From positions 1 through 64,000 of the forward strand of contig QRFJ01002489.1 in assembly GCA_006176705.1 (NCBI GenBank): a stretch of 64,000 nt of DNA. Reading direction: 5' to 3'. This DNA is from Cocos nucifera. Taxonomy: Eukaryota; Streptophyta; Magnoliopsida; Arecales; Arecaceae. A program made the translations under genes and the position numbers. Under the pieces are notes generated by a model. That model did no database searches. It had not been told where the DNA came from and worked only from the letters and a program-made list of their open reading frames with translations. Shown piece by piece: positions 50,201-60,011 of this stretch. The first letter of the stretch is position 1. Every line of letters begins with the position of its first letter.

Positions 50201-53200
50201 CTTTTGACGAGCATATCATCCACGTACACCTCCATGTTGCGATCGATCTGCCCCTTGAAGATCTTATTGACCAAACGCTGGTACGTCGCCCCTATGTTTT
50301 TGAGTCTAAAGGGCATGACCCTGTAATAATAAAGACCATGGTTAGTAATGAAAGCGGTCTTTTCTTCGTCCTCGGACGCCATCCGTATCTGGTTATAATC
50401 AGAAAAGACGTCCATGAAGGTGAGGAGCTCATGGCCCGAGGTCGCGTCCACCAGTTGATCGATCCTGGGTAGGAGGTAGCTGTCTTTCGGGCAAGCCTTG
50501 TTCAGCTTCTTGAAGTCAATGTACATCCTCCACTTGTTGTTTGCTTTTTTGACGAGGACCACGTTTGAGATCCAGATCGGATAATTAACCTTCCAGATGA
50601 GTCCAGCTTCGAGAAGTTTGTCTACTTCTTCGGCGATTGCTTTCTACCTCTCCGGGGCATGGTGGCGCATCTTTTCTTTTATCGATCGGTGCCTCGGATC
50701 GATAGCCAGCCGATGTTCTATGACCTCGGTGTCAATCCCCAGCATGTCCGTTGGGGTCCAGGCGAAGACGTCCGCGTTTCTCCTGAGGAAGGCGACGAGC
50801 TGCTCCTGAACCTCGTCTGCCAAGTTGGAACCGATCTGCACCGCATGCTCTGAGTTTCCGTCATTTAAGGGCACAGAGACGAGGTCCTCCATAGGCTTGC
50901 CCCGCTCCTCAGTAAGGTCGTCGCGGACATCCAGTCCATCAACAAGATAAGGGTCGGACCGTTCTTCCTTATGCAGGGCGATTGAGTAGCAGTGCCTCGC
51001 CAGAGCCTGGTCTTCCCTGACCTCTCCGATCCCACGACTCGTCGGAAACTTCATCTTCAAATAATAGGTTGACACCACCGCCCGAAGTGCATTTAGACTA
51101 GGTCGATCGAGAATGGCATTATAGGCGGACAGAGTCCTCACGATTAGAAAATCAACCTGTGCTTTGGCCAGTTTCGGGTGTTGCCCTGTCGTCACAGCCA
51201 AAGTTATCATGCCTTCGATTGGTACGGCGTTGCCAGTGAATCCTACCAGCGAGAAAATCATAGGCCCCAAGCGGTCATCGGGTAGGATCATTTTCGAGAA
51301 GGCATCATAGAATAATACGTCGGCCGAGCTTCCATTATCCATCAAAACGCGACGTACATCGTAGTCAACAATGTTCAAAGAAATTACAACCGCATCATTG
51401 TGCGAAAATTGGATCCCCTGACCGTCCGCCTCGATAAAGGTCATGGGTTTCACGATCCTCCGCCTTTTTATCGATCCCTCGGATCCGCTGGCCTCTCCTT
51501 ATTGAAGTCCTCTCGAGATAGTATTGATGACGCCGAAAGGCGGCCGATCTTCTTATCGGTTCTCCCCACTTAGTGGTAACGCCCTCAGCCGATCTTCCCG
51601 CTCTTCAGGTCATCTCCGCAGGAATCGGCCAAGTCTACCTCGCCTGACGAGCTCTTCGATCTCGTTCTGAAGTTGGATGCACTCCTCCGTGTCGTGACTG
51701 TGGTCACGATGGTAAAGACAGAACTTGTTGAAATTACGCTTGCTGGGATGGGAACGCATTCTCTCCGATCTCGGAAGTCGTTTCCTGATCTCCATCAGCA
51801 CTTAAATTTTTGGGACGTTAAGGGGGCGTAGTTGTGAAATCGTCGTCGGGGAGAACTTCGACGCTAGGGAGAATCTCGGCGTGCCCTTCCGTCGGGGCTT
51901 CCCTGCCTCCGAACCCGAAGGGGAGTTCAGGCTCGCCTACGACCAGAAGAAGTCCGAAAATATGGCCGAGCTTCATTCCGCTTTTCTTCTTCGGCGGACC
52001 TGCCTGGCCCGTCGATTCGCCGCTTGCTGCTGGTTTCATCGTCCTTGGCCTCGAAGGCCTCCTCTGCCCGGGCATAACTTTCAGCCCGAGCTAGCATGTC
52101 AGCAAAATCCCTGGGATACTTCTTTTCCAGGGAGAATAGCAAGTCATTCTTCTGAAGGCCGTCCTTGAGGGCGGCCATGGCGATTGACTGATCCACGTTC
52201 CGGACCTCCAATGCGGCAGTATTAAACCGGATGACATAAGTCCGGATGGGTTCTCCCTCCTTCTGCCTAATGGCCATCAAGGAATCCGAACCTCGGTGCA
52301 GACACCGACTACTGATGAAGTGGGCTGCGAACTGTTGGCTCATATGATCAAACGATAAGATGGTACTCGGCTTAAGCACCGAGTACCAATTCCTGGCAGC
52401 TCCCTTAAGGGTAGAGGGGAAAGTCCGGCACAAGATGGCGTCTGGCGCGCTGTGGAGCAACATCGTTGTCCGGAAGGCTTCCAGGTGGTCGATCGGATCG
52501 GTGGTCCCATCGTAACTCTCGAGCTATAGGAGCTTGAAGCTCAGCGGAACCGATTCCTGCATAATTTTCTGCGAAAAGGGAGAATCAGTACAAATGTCAT
52601 TACCACGTGAGGAGGGAGTGTGACGAAGTTTCTCGATTCGTCGGCTCATTTTTAAGAGCCTTTAATCCAAGAGATCTTCAAACGGTCTTTGATCTCCAAG
52701 ATTTTCTGGTAGAATGGGTGCGAAGCTTCCCCCTAGGTCGAACCATGATCCGAGCAGGGGCTCTCCCTCCTTTGCCTTCCCCTTCCGGGGATCGGAGGTC
52801 GGGTAGCCCAAGTCGACCATTCTTAGACCAGACCACACGGCTCTGAAGAGTCCCATGCCAGTTGAGCTGGTGCCGGAGCCTGCCGGTGAATGGCCTGCAC
52901 CGCCTCCATGAGGCCACGAATATGTTGGACGAGCAGGTTGAACTGCTCCACATCCACCGCAGCTACAGATGGAACTTGAGCCGCCAGGACTGGAGCGAAA
53001 GCGGACGGATCTGAAGGAGATCGGGCCGCGGAGGCCGTCGATCCTCGGGTTGAAGCTCTCCTGGGGGGCATTTTTTCTCGGAAAAGAACTCTAGAGAGGA
53101 AAAAGGAAGATCTGTAGAGAGAGACCGTTGTCGAGCACTTCTTTAAGAACAAAGGAGGCCTCAAGAACACCTCAAGAACCGAGGCATGCCCTCCTAGCGC

Positions 53201-56200
53201 CAAATCTGTTGGTGCAGAATCTGATCGTCGCCGGATCCAGCTGGAGTGGAGGTGGACGAGGTCGCCATCGAGAATCTGCAAAATAAAGTCCCGTCTGAAG
53301 TCGGTGGGGGTGGCTCCGACAGGACCCTTCGACAATCAAGTCAGCTTTGGCCAACAGATATGGAGTGCTCTGGAATGAGTTCGACAGAGTTTAGAGAAGA
53401 AGAGGAAAGTTTAGAGCCTAAAGTTAGCGTATCTGGAGGATCCTTTTTATAGGCAGAGCTTGATTGATGGTGACGACCATATTGTCTGATCGGGGGCCGC
53501 TCGGGGCCGCATGGAGTTCGATACGGAGAGGAAGGCATCGTCAGACGGATAGTGACAGCCATACTGACGGATCGTGGGCCGCATGGGATTGGTTACGAAG
53601 AGAGTGGTGTCGTCAGTAGTGGTGGCCATGTCGTCCGATTGCGGGCCGCATGGAGCTTGTTATGGAAGGAAAGATGCCGTCAGACTGGTAGTGGCGGCCA
53701 TACCGCCGAGGTCCGACAGCCATAATTCGAGGAAGCAGGCATTGATCGGTGGACTCGAGCATATACCAATTCCAAAGGAGTTCGAACTCCTGAAAGAATT
53801 CGGCCAAAGGGGAGGCTCGGAAGGAGTTCGACTTTTATGGGAGTCCGACCAAAGCTCGGCCGCTGAGGAGTTCGACCGAAGGGGGAGCTTGGAAGGAGTT
53901 CGGCTTCTGAAGAAGTCCGGCCGAAGGGGAAGCTTGAAGGAAGTTCAGCTCCCGCAGGCGTCTGGCCGGAAGAGCACGGAGGAAGTTCAGCTCTCGCGGA
54001 CGTCAAGTTGGAGGAGTGCGGCTAAGGCTCGGTCGCTGGGGAGTTCGAAAAAAGCTCGATCGCTGAGTCCGACCGGCCGAAGGGGATGTCTGGGAGGAGT
54101 CCGGTTGGAGGAGTTCGGCTAAGACCCGACCGCTGAAAATCCGAAGGAGCTCGACCACTGGGAATTCGAAGGAGCTCGACCGCTAGGGAGTTCGGCCGGC
54201 TGAAGGAGTTCGGCTAAGGCCCGGCCACTAGAAGTCCGAAGGAGCTCGACCGCTGAGGAGTTCGGCCGGTTGGAGGAGTTTGACTAAGGCCCGACCGCTG
54301 GGAGTCCGAAGGAGTTTGACCGCTGAGTTCGGTCGGCTGAAGGAGTTCGGCTAAGATCCGTCAGCTGAAGCTCTTTCGTAGCTACCGGTTGCGTTAAGCT
54401 GAGCATCAAACTAGATTTCGGTAGGAGCAGGATTTATCCCCAACAACTGTCTTCTGTTATTTGATCAAAATAGAATATAAACTATAAAACAAATGCAATA
54501 AAAATGAGAAATAGAAATAGAAATTGCTCAACATTAAGACATTACTTTGATGAGCATACAAGGCTCTGGAGAACTTTTTAAGAACAGAAATCTTCCTGTC
54601 ATGTGGAAAGTCACTCACATCATTGTCACTAAAGTTGACGGAAAGATCCAGATCACTTGTAGCAGTAAATAAGTCCATTATGAAAGAACCAAATGCCTTC
54701 ACAATGGGAAATCCATTGTTATTACCTGAAAGGAAAAAAAGTGAAACAAGCAAAAGTTTCTATTTTTCATTAATTTAGATTCTCTAAGCGAGAACAAGAA
54801 AAGCAATAGGTTTCTAGTTGATAAAAAATATAGCAAACAAATAAAATTTATCTTAGAACTGAAATGAGCTTCTGACATGCTATACCGCAAGCATTTGCAA
54901 TATATATTTATACTCATATATGCATTTAACAATGAAATGGAAATAAACATCAATATAGTATGAAGAATAACTCTGCTTTATTACTATGACTTCAACAAGT
55001 GGGTCAAGGTTTTAAAGCCCCTGAGATAGAGCTGTTCCGATTTCCCATAGAATGGGATGCACCGCCGTCCCGACACTTGAGATAGAAGAGGTCCCAATAT
55101 ATCCCGATCAGAATGCTGGGACGCTGACGGGATGGCCCTGTCCCAACACATGAGATGGTATCCCATCCCGGTGTCCCACAGAACATCCCGCCGAGATCTA
55201 AATTCTTAAAATGGGTACCTATACTCAAATTAGTGGTTATAAACTCAATGTAATTATTGCACCCTCAAACCTTGATAGAGCATTGTCGCACCATCAAAGA
55301 GTAGGATGGCCATTCAAAGAGCCCTAGAATGTCCAAGATTAGCTGGTACTTGAGATACATGTAGCAAGATGGCCCTATCATAGTTTGTCAGTCATATGTG
55401 TTATAGACTCAGACAAAGCAACAGTAGAAGGTACAATTCATAACATGGAACTCTACAAGTATCATGCCAATGAGCCAGTTATAAAATTGATACCTTAAAA
55501 TACAGTACCTATTAGTATTTTAATCTTAAATCACAAGTTAAGCTTGGTATTGTATATTACAATGATATATTCGACTTGATAATTGAACCTATTAAATAAT
55601 TGTATCATATGTTCAGAATTATATTTAGTGTCAGGTTTTTAACTCAATATGGTATGCCAATCTACCTAATATTCCAAATAACTCTTGTTTTAGTCACAAA
55701 CAACAAATTGGCATCTATATACATGACAGATTAGTAAATTGGCAAGTCAAATGAATGCCGTAAGAAAGATGATAAACAAAAGAATAACAAAATGCAATAT
55801 AAAATATATAAAACAAACTAAAAAATAAAATAAAAAATGCAATATAGAACAAAGAAAATAAAACATAATGCAAAATAAACTAAAATAAAAAATAAAAAAC
55901 AAGATAAAAATGTTAAGCAGAAAATTAAGAATATGACATAATGAAAAATATTTGAATTAGAGATGTAATACCATTGACTGTTGATATGTTTGAATTTGTT
56001 ATGCCTATAAAACATAATGCAAAATAAACTAAAAATAAAAAATCAAAAACAAGATAAAAATGTTAAGTAGAAAATTAAGAATATGACGTAATGAAAAATA
56101 TTTGAGTTAGAGATGTAAAACCATTGACTGTTGATATGTTTGAGTTTTTTATGCCTTCTTTATTTATATGAATGGTTAAATGCTCTCTTTGGTTCACTTG

Positions 56201-59200
56201 CCTTTCAAATTACCCCTTTAGAGGAAAAATGAGAAAGAATTTAAAAAAGAGCATGAATAATGCACCTATTTTTTCCCCCCAAACCCCATTGGTGATGATG
56301 CACCTCACACCAACTTGATAAGCTACAATGATGCAACCCCATGGGAGCATGCTGAAGTTGAAGTTTGGTAAAGAATACAAGAAACTGAAAATTGATGCAT
56401 ATTAATATTGGAGATTTAGGGCTTGTTTGGCCAAGCTTTTGGGGAGAAAAAAGTTTTTTTTTTTCAAAAAAATGCTTATTTTGGAAAAAAAAAATGTTTG
56501 GCCAAGCTTATTTTAAAAAATAATCTACTTTTGAGTGGTAGCAAAAATAATTTTTCTACTACGGGGAGGAAGCAAAAAATTAGAGCTTCTTCTTGGAAGT
56601 AGAAGCAAAAGTAGAAAATTAATTTTTTAAAACAAAAATATCCTTACTCAAAATCATTATTTACCATAACTATTCCTATTTATTTTCACCTGACCCTCCC
56701 ATTATTTAGTGAATGATGTATTTTGATGTATTTTGATACATATATATTATCATATAAAAATTAAGTAAAATGTTCAGTATGTATTATCTTTGGTTCAATT
56801 ATATTTATATTGATTAAAATTTTAATATTTTTTTATTATTTTATTTTTTTTATTTTAATTAAATAAAAAATAAAAAAATTAAATTAAAATTAATCATAAT
56901 GAATATTTAAAATTATTTATCTATTTAAATAATATTAATTATAAAGTAAATCTATACATGTCTTTTTTCGTAATTTGATAATCAAAGATACTTTTTTTTT
57001 GAAAGATTTGCCAAACAAAAACTGCTTTTCAAATACTAATAAAAACGCTTATCAAATGATTTTGCCAAATACAAACTGCTTTTCTCTCACAGAATTTTTT
57101 CTGAAACTCCATTTAAAAAAAAATAATTTCAAAATAAACTGATTTTCACGGCTTGACCAAATAGGCTCTTAAGCAACAAATTTTATGAAGCATTTATGTG
57201 TTATAGAAGCTGTTATATAACATAAATAATGGCCGCAATCTACTTTATTCACATACTTCAAACAAATATAATATGTTCTAAATTCAAATATCTAAACATT
57301 TTTTGAAAATATTTTAATATAAAGTTATAAACCTTTCAACAAATATATATTATTTTATGAATAGTAGCATGAGCATATTTATTGTTCCTTATTTCGACTA
57401 TGGTGCAAATAAAGCTGTTATAACAGTCATTTCTTCAACCCAAAACTCCAATTAATGACTGACCAAGCAGATAACACCCAATGACTGACCAAGCAGATAA
57501 CACCCACTTTTTCTATCATAATGAGATGGATCTGCTATTCTTTAATCTCAATAAGGCAAATTGTGTTCTCAATAACATAATCATGGTTTACATAGGCAAC
57601 CCCAAAACCCAAATAGGAGTCTGCACAAAATCAAAACACTAGAGTCTAAGCAAAATTCTAGAATCCAAATAAAATAAAATTTCTTAATTTCTAAACAAAA
57701 TAAAATTCCCTACTTTCTATATTTGTGCCCGATACAAGTGCGCCTAGGGATAGCAAAATGAGGATGTTAATATTCTGTGATCTCAATAATGCAAAATATA
57801 TTTTCAATAACATAATCATGGGTTTATATAAATAATCCAAAACCTAATAAAATAAAATACTAAAATCCAAGTGAAATTCTAGAATATAAAACAAAATTCT
57901 CTAATTTCAAAATAAAATAAAATTTCCTACATTCTATATTTGCGCCTAACATAAGTGGACCTAAATTCCTTATAATGGATAGGCCTGCATCAATGGGTGT
58001 GTGCATCATCTACAAAGCAACCTTTTGCAGTGCTGTGTGGACCCCACTGCACAGGTTGATCATTTTGCAAGCATAAAAAAGGCCATATTGCACGAATGTA
58101 GACAATCCAAACTGCAGTCTCCCTATTATGTAGCTTCAAAATTTGGTGAGGTTCAGAAATAGGATTCTCTGTCACACTATCAGTTTGGTGAGAGAAGGCA
58201 GGCTTATATAGGTTGATCTCGTGCACCATTGAAAAAAGGAAGGCTTTTTAGATATTTGTGTTTCATATGACTGAGACTATCTTTTATAACGAAGTTTGCT
58301 TGAAAAAATTTAATGACTTCTTAAAAATAAAACTTGACATTTAAAGCTGTCATTTCTTTTTTTAATTTAATGTGGACATATTCACTATATTATAAAAGAT
58401 ATATCTTCCTATTTGCAGCTTCTGATATTATCATGTTTGAGACAGAGAACCTTTGCACTGTTGTCATACGACACCATGCCTTGTTGACCACATCATACCT
58501 GGTAAGTCTATTAAAAGCAAGGATTGAGGAGTCAAGCATGCTAGCCAGTACCCATTGGTAAAGTGTTGTACTGACCAGAAACCAGCACTAGGCACACTTT
58601 GGCACAGTTTCCTTAGCAAACTGCATCATATTGCCTCGTATCACCAGCTACAACTCTCAAGAGGTGCCAGCCCATGCCCCATGTTAATGATGTACAGAAG
58701 TACCATACCAACCAATGACTGGTACAGTTCTACAGGGGTCTACCACAATTTTTAAATATTTGATTAAAAGGCAACAGCCTCCCATTCTTAAATATTTAAA
58801 TATATGATTAAAAGGTAACAGCCTCACATTCTTAAACCTAAGCAAGTAAGGCATTACCCATCAAATGACAAACCATATAGCAGCAAGAGGTTTTCTTCTT
58901 AAAAGGGAGAAAAGAAAAACAGAAGGCATCCATCAAAACCAAAAAAATAAAGAGCATAGCTTTTAGAGGGGGAGTGGGCTGGGGACGGGGGGGTGTGGGG
59001 GGGGGGTGCGGAGGCTGGATGGTTATTTGCACATGAACAACTAGAAGCCATGGGACTACAAAACAATCAAAAGGTCGACTACAGAAGATTAAAGAACTTA
59101 ACAATATTTTAGGATATTTTCAGGATATCATACACTTTCACTAACCTGAAGCAGCAACAACAAAAAGATTAGAACTTTCATAGAGACACTGTTCACCTTC

Positions 59201-60011
59201 ACACTTAATTAACTCGTCAGAATATAATTTTGAAGCAGCATATCTAAACTTAAAACATTTCCTGCAGTGGTAGAAATTATATGTTCAGGTGGTAATTGTT
59301 ATTAATGAGAAATGTTTAAACCAATCAACACCTACATAGATGGAAAAAAAACAAACCAACAGGTTTGTAGCTCCAATCAACAGCATAATAAACTTTATTA
59401 TCGTACAATCCAGAACAAAAGAAAAATATACCTCCAATTAACAGCATATTCAAGATTTCAAACAACAATATTACCAAAGATATCCATAGCCATTGAATTG
59501 AAGGTTCGAACTAAGTGTCTCCGTTGCTCATAGTCAATTGGCCTTGGACGCATAATGGCATAAACATCGAGAAGCAATGCCTCGAGAGTTGGAAGCAATG
59601 CAGAATCAAATGAAATCCTTTTTAGCTCCTTTGACTCCAAAATTGCGGCATTCTTGCACAGCACTACAAGAAGACGCAGAAGAAGAAGTTTAAGCTACAG
59701 GATGCCATTTCATAAATATTTCAAACCAAAGTAGATAAACAAGATATGGTTAATCATCTCAGTATTTTTCAGATTCCGTACACAACTCATTGAACCGTTT
59801 AAGGGAAACATCATCTTCCAATACATATATCCACTGCAAAAATTGTATGCAAATAATCTTTTTTCAAGGTAAACAAAATTTATATAGAAATTTCAATTAA
59901 AGAATGCCAGAGTTTTGTCTTCAGCCGCTCCTTTCCTACCTAATCATCAAAAATCTGAGCATGTGTTGCAACAGGAATGGGAACAGTGAATGAAACAGGC
60001 TGACATGACAT
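36946..60011 (-). CDS. Non-canonical nucleotidyltransferase (Cid1/HESO1-like terminal uridylyl or poly(A) transferase)
   Basis: Well-supported exons, minus strand: 59663-59475, 54725-54546, 42894-42710, 42551-42456, 40160-40115, 38758-38652, 37740-37639 and 37566-36946 (stop TGA). Phases join without a break over 507 residues. The catalytic fold is visible: GSF...SDLDLS (exon 54.7 kb) carries the metal-binding Asp pair, and GIECDISVEN (exon 42.8 kb) carries the third Asp. The PAP-associated part spans MNSLSIISLVAFH, NPPILPPFS and RNRESIAELFVALL. A later conserved block, EGSWVSKTW...VEDFLDRSQN, precedes a Gln/Pro-rich tail. Relatives add U or A tails to small RNAs and mRNA fragments. Likely 5' exons are 59833-59782 and 60030-59940, with a candidate ATG at 60011, but that reading meets an in-frame TAG at the exon end, so the true start is open. 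Introns carry four mobile elements. The intron after 42456 has a GC donor. Confidence 0.85.
39259..39488. repeat. Direct duplication of about 100 bases
   Basis: Two similar blocks (about 39259-39356 and 39388-39488) share AATTTAYTCCTATCAAGGGC, AAAGCCCTT, TTCTTGAATCTT and CTTGTACAAGAATC. They lie in an intron of the transferase gene. Confidence 0.6.
41206..41659. mobile_element. hAT-type MITE with perfect 8-bp target duplication
   Basis: The element spans 41214-41651 (438 bp). The left end TAGGGTGGGCAA and the right end, reverse-complemented TAGGGTGGGTAA, match at 11 of 12 bases. The 8-bp flanks ATTTTAAT (41206-41213 and 41652-41659) are identical. An 8-bp duplication and RGGGTGGGCA ends are typical of non-autonomous hAT elements. 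It sits in the 2.3-kb intron of the transferase gene between exons 42456 and 40160. Confidence 0.85.
42940..43071. repeat. TA/(ATGT)n/(ATAC)n microsatellite
   Basis: Alternating ATGT and ATAC tetranucleotides mixed with TA dinucleotides form the left flank of MITE copy B. It begins about 46 bases upstream of the exon starting at 42894 (minus strand). Confidence 0.85.
43072..43781. mobile_element. TA-microsatellite-associated MITE, copy B
   Basis: The left end GGAGGTAGACTGAGCTCCGA and the right end, reverse-complemented AGAGGTGGATTGGGCTAAGG, open arms of about 80 bases that can be aligned throughout (for example GACCGTTCAATCAGCGTGC against GACCGTTCGATCAGCACGC). The left arm also aligns without gaps to copy A at 17339. 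Microsatellite lies on both sides. The interior, twice as long as in copy A, is made of A-runs and T-runs punctuated by GCCTGAA-type words, giving a mirror-like structure around about 43.45 kb. Confidence 0.7.
43782..44275. repeat. Long TA/(ATGT)n/(ATAC)n microsatellite
   Basis: About 490 bases of TA, ATAC, ATGT and ACGT units, ending in a TG run (44267-44280). The overlapping open frames here (Tyr/Ile/His-rich, up to 241 codons) on both strands come from the repeat. Confidence 0.9.
44849..46084 (-). mobile_element. 3' LTR of gypsy copy 2
   Basis: 1236 bp, TGTTG...CAACA ends, matching 53207-54445. In plus sense it starts TGTTGGTGCAGAATCTGG and ends TTTATCCTCAACA. The region 45.4-46.0 kb is a degenerate tandem of GAGTTCGGCTAAGGCTCGACC-type words, the counterpart of the expanded repeats in the copy 1 LTR. 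Confidence 0.92.
46085..46098 (-). other. Polypurine tract of copy 2
   Basis: In element sense AAGTGGGGGGACTAT directly abuts the 3' LTR start TGTTGAGG. This is the normal plus-strand primer position. Confidence 0.8.
46150..46670 (-). repeat. Short tandem array with GATAAGATCT-like core
   Basis: About 10 imperfect units of about 50 bases carrying GGAGATCTCATCTC or AGAGATCTTATCTC and a GCCGAGGTTG spacer. It is homologous to the 2.9-kb array at 3790-6720 but far shorter. Confidence 0.8.
46680..47520 (-). repeat. Tandem array, about 112-bp unit, about 8 copies
   Basis: Each unit repeats 'TTCGACTTTGCTCGCGTTAG', ACGAGGTTCTCCTCCT, 'TCCTAACGG', GGGGGCACATAAGG and CATCTCGTCTAAGGTGAACG. It is homologous to 3270-3790 in copy 1 and lies between the integrase end and the GATAAGATCT array. 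Confidence 0.85.
47601..48710 (-). pseudogene. Broken integrase of gypsy copy 2
   Basis: The C-terminal part ends at NLRMYYQ (47601-47792) and includes NWEGPYEVVEV. The end of the core, with YRTTQKVSTGETSFALAFG, is readable at 47829-48176. Between 48160 and 48710 the expected zinc-finger and core are out of frame or interrupted, and stop codons separate the blocks near 47825 and 48240. The enzyme, which would join element DNA to the host chromosome, cannot be made from this copy. Confidence 0.8.
48636..49769 (-). pseudogene. Dual RNase H region of gypsy copy 2
   Basis: Two domains are visible in element order. The first, from 49769, is the usual RNase H that follows gypsy reverse transcriptase (SRVLRDAEIRYSRLEKL, ILTDQPI). 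The second has WTLHMDGSSNSAGVGTGLVL and NNGAEYEALIVGLK, the signature of the extra (archaeal-like) RNase H of Tat elements. A stop codon at about 49111, where a Tyr-Ser-Asp motif would be expected, cuts the second domain from its continuation (49052-48636). Confidence 0.85.
49912..50562 (-). CDS. Reverse transcriptase domain of gypsy copy 2 (open segment)
   Basis: 217-codon open segment of the gypsy reverse transcriptase. KWRMYIDFKKLNKACPKD, the F/MDVFSDYNQI region carrying the first catalytic Asp, and VYVDDMLVKS with the YVDD catalytic pair are all intact. It copies element RNA to DNA in cytoplasmic particles. The segment is bounded by breaks: upstream finger sequence (50565-50644) is in another frame, and the join to RNase H (49770-49911) is also broken. 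The domain's motifs are preserved but the polyprotein is not. Confidence 0.85.
   Translation of the reverse strand: MVLVKKANNKWRMYIDFKKLNKACPKDSYLLPRIDQLVDATSGHELLTFMDVFSDYNQIRMASEDEEKTAFITNHGLYYYRVMPFRLKNIGATYQRLVNKIFKGQIDRNMEVYVDDMLVKSRASTDHLADLKETFSALRKHKMKLNSIKCAFGVTSEKFLGFMVSRCEIEANFEKIRAIREMTAPKTIKKVQRLTRKVAFLNRFVSRSVERCVPFF
50644..51453 (-). CDS. Protease and N-terminal RT linker of gypsy copy 2 (open segment)
   Basis: 270-codon open segment. VLMDNGSSADVLFYDAF holds the retropepsin Asp-x-Gly-Ser active site (residues about 38-42). A flap-like LVGFTGNAVPIEG and the AILDRPSLNALRAV stretch follow, typical of Tat proteases. The C-terminal third leads into the reverse transcriptase (IDTEVIEHRLAIDP). 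It would cleave the Gag-Pol precursor. It is separated from Gag and RT by frame breaks. Confidence 0.8.
   Translation of the reverse strand: MKPMTFIEADGQGIQFSHNDAVVISLNIVDYDVRRVLMDNGSSADVLFYDAFSKMILPDDRLGPMIFSLVGFTGNAVPIEGMITLAVTTGQHPKLAKAQVDFLIVRTLSAYNAILDRPSLNALRAVVSTYYLKMKFPTSRGIGEVREDQALARHCYSIALHKEERSDPYLVDGLDVRDDLTEERGKPMEDLVSVPLNDGNSEHAVQIGSNLADEVQEQLVAFLRRNADVFAWTPTDMLGIDTEVIEHRLAIDPRHRSIKEKMRHHAPER
51610..53071 (-). pseudogene. Gag region of gypsy copy 2, broken
   Basis: The N-terminus, MPPRRASTRGSTASAARSP, begins at 53071. The retrotransposon-gag core is at 52463-51927 (LKGAARNWYSVLKPSTILSF, EPIRTYVIRFN). A zinc-knuckle-like segment, CLYHRDHSHDTEEC, is at 51801-51610. Frame changes near 52.82-52.47 kb and 51.9-51.8 kb interrupt the chain. 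Gag forms the particle around element RNA. Confidence 0.8.
53190..53202 (-). other. Primer binding site of copy 2
   Basis: In element sense TGGCGCTAGGAGG starts 4 bases after the 5' LTR end. The TGG start fits pairing with a tRNA 3' CCA. Which tRNA is used I cannot state. Confidence 0.65.
53207..54445 (-). mobile_element. 5' LTR of gypsy copy 2
   Basis: 1239 bp, partner of 44849-46084. In element sense it starts TGTTGGGGATAAATCC and ends CAGATTCTGCACCAACA. A TATA box, CTATAAAAAGG, is at 53442-53452, so transcripts would start near 53415 and run toward the lower coordinates, the same direction as the host gene. Confidence 0.92.
55862..56154. repeat. Tandem duplication, 146-bp unit, two copies
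   Basis: 55862-56007 and about 56010-56154 are nearly identical, from 'ACATAATGCAAAATAAACTA' to 'TTGACTGTTGATATGTTTGA'. It lies in the transferase intron and is probably the result of slippage or unequal exchange. Confidence 0.85.
56416..57171. mobile_element. Tourist-like (PIF/Harbinger) MITE
   Basis: The element spans 56419-57168 (750 bp). The left end GGGCTTGTTTGGCCAAGC and the right end, reverse-complemented GAGCCTATTTGGTCAAGC, match at 14 of 18 bases. TTA is duplicated at 56416-56418 and 57169-57171, the usual 3-bp target of this superfamily. The interior is AT-rich, with related AAGCTTWTTTT and AAAACTGCTTTTC words toward the two ends. It lies in the transferase intron. Confidence 0.75.
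57455..57506. repeat. Perfect 26-bp tandem duplication
   Basis: The unit ATGACTGACCAAGCAG followed by ATAACACCCA occurs twice without a mismatch, back to back. Confidence 0.9.
57540..57965. repeat. Diverged direct duplication of about 225 bases
   Basis: Blocks TCTCAATAAKGCAAA, 'TCAATAACATAATCATG', AATTCTAGAAT and 'CTACWTTCTATATTTG' occur in the same order from about 57540 and again from about 57770. The copies differ by several small indels. Confidence 0.75.

Larger units (their letters stand above)
44844..54450 (-). mobile_element. Complete Ty3/gypsy (Tat-type) retrotransposon, copy 2
   Basis: The element runs from 54445 (5' end) to 44849 (3' end) on the minus strand, 9.6 kb. It is bordered by ACTGC (44844-44848) and ACTGT (54446-54450), a 5-bp target duplication with one change. 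Order: 5' LTR, primer site, Gag, protease, reverse transcriptase, RNase H, a second RNase H-like domain, integrase, two tandem arrays, polypurine tract, 3' LTR. The second RNase H marks the Tat lineage of plant gypsy elements. The two LTRs differ at roughly one base in eight over the first 185 aligned bases, so the insertion is old. It lies inside an intron of the transferase gene, in the same orientation. Confidence 0.93.

Noticed and set aside
54984..55228. GGGATGGGAT-rich segment resembling a dispersed repeat
   Set aside because: Words such as CATCCCG and CCCATCCCG recur, but I could not find terminal repeats or a target duplication, so no element is called.
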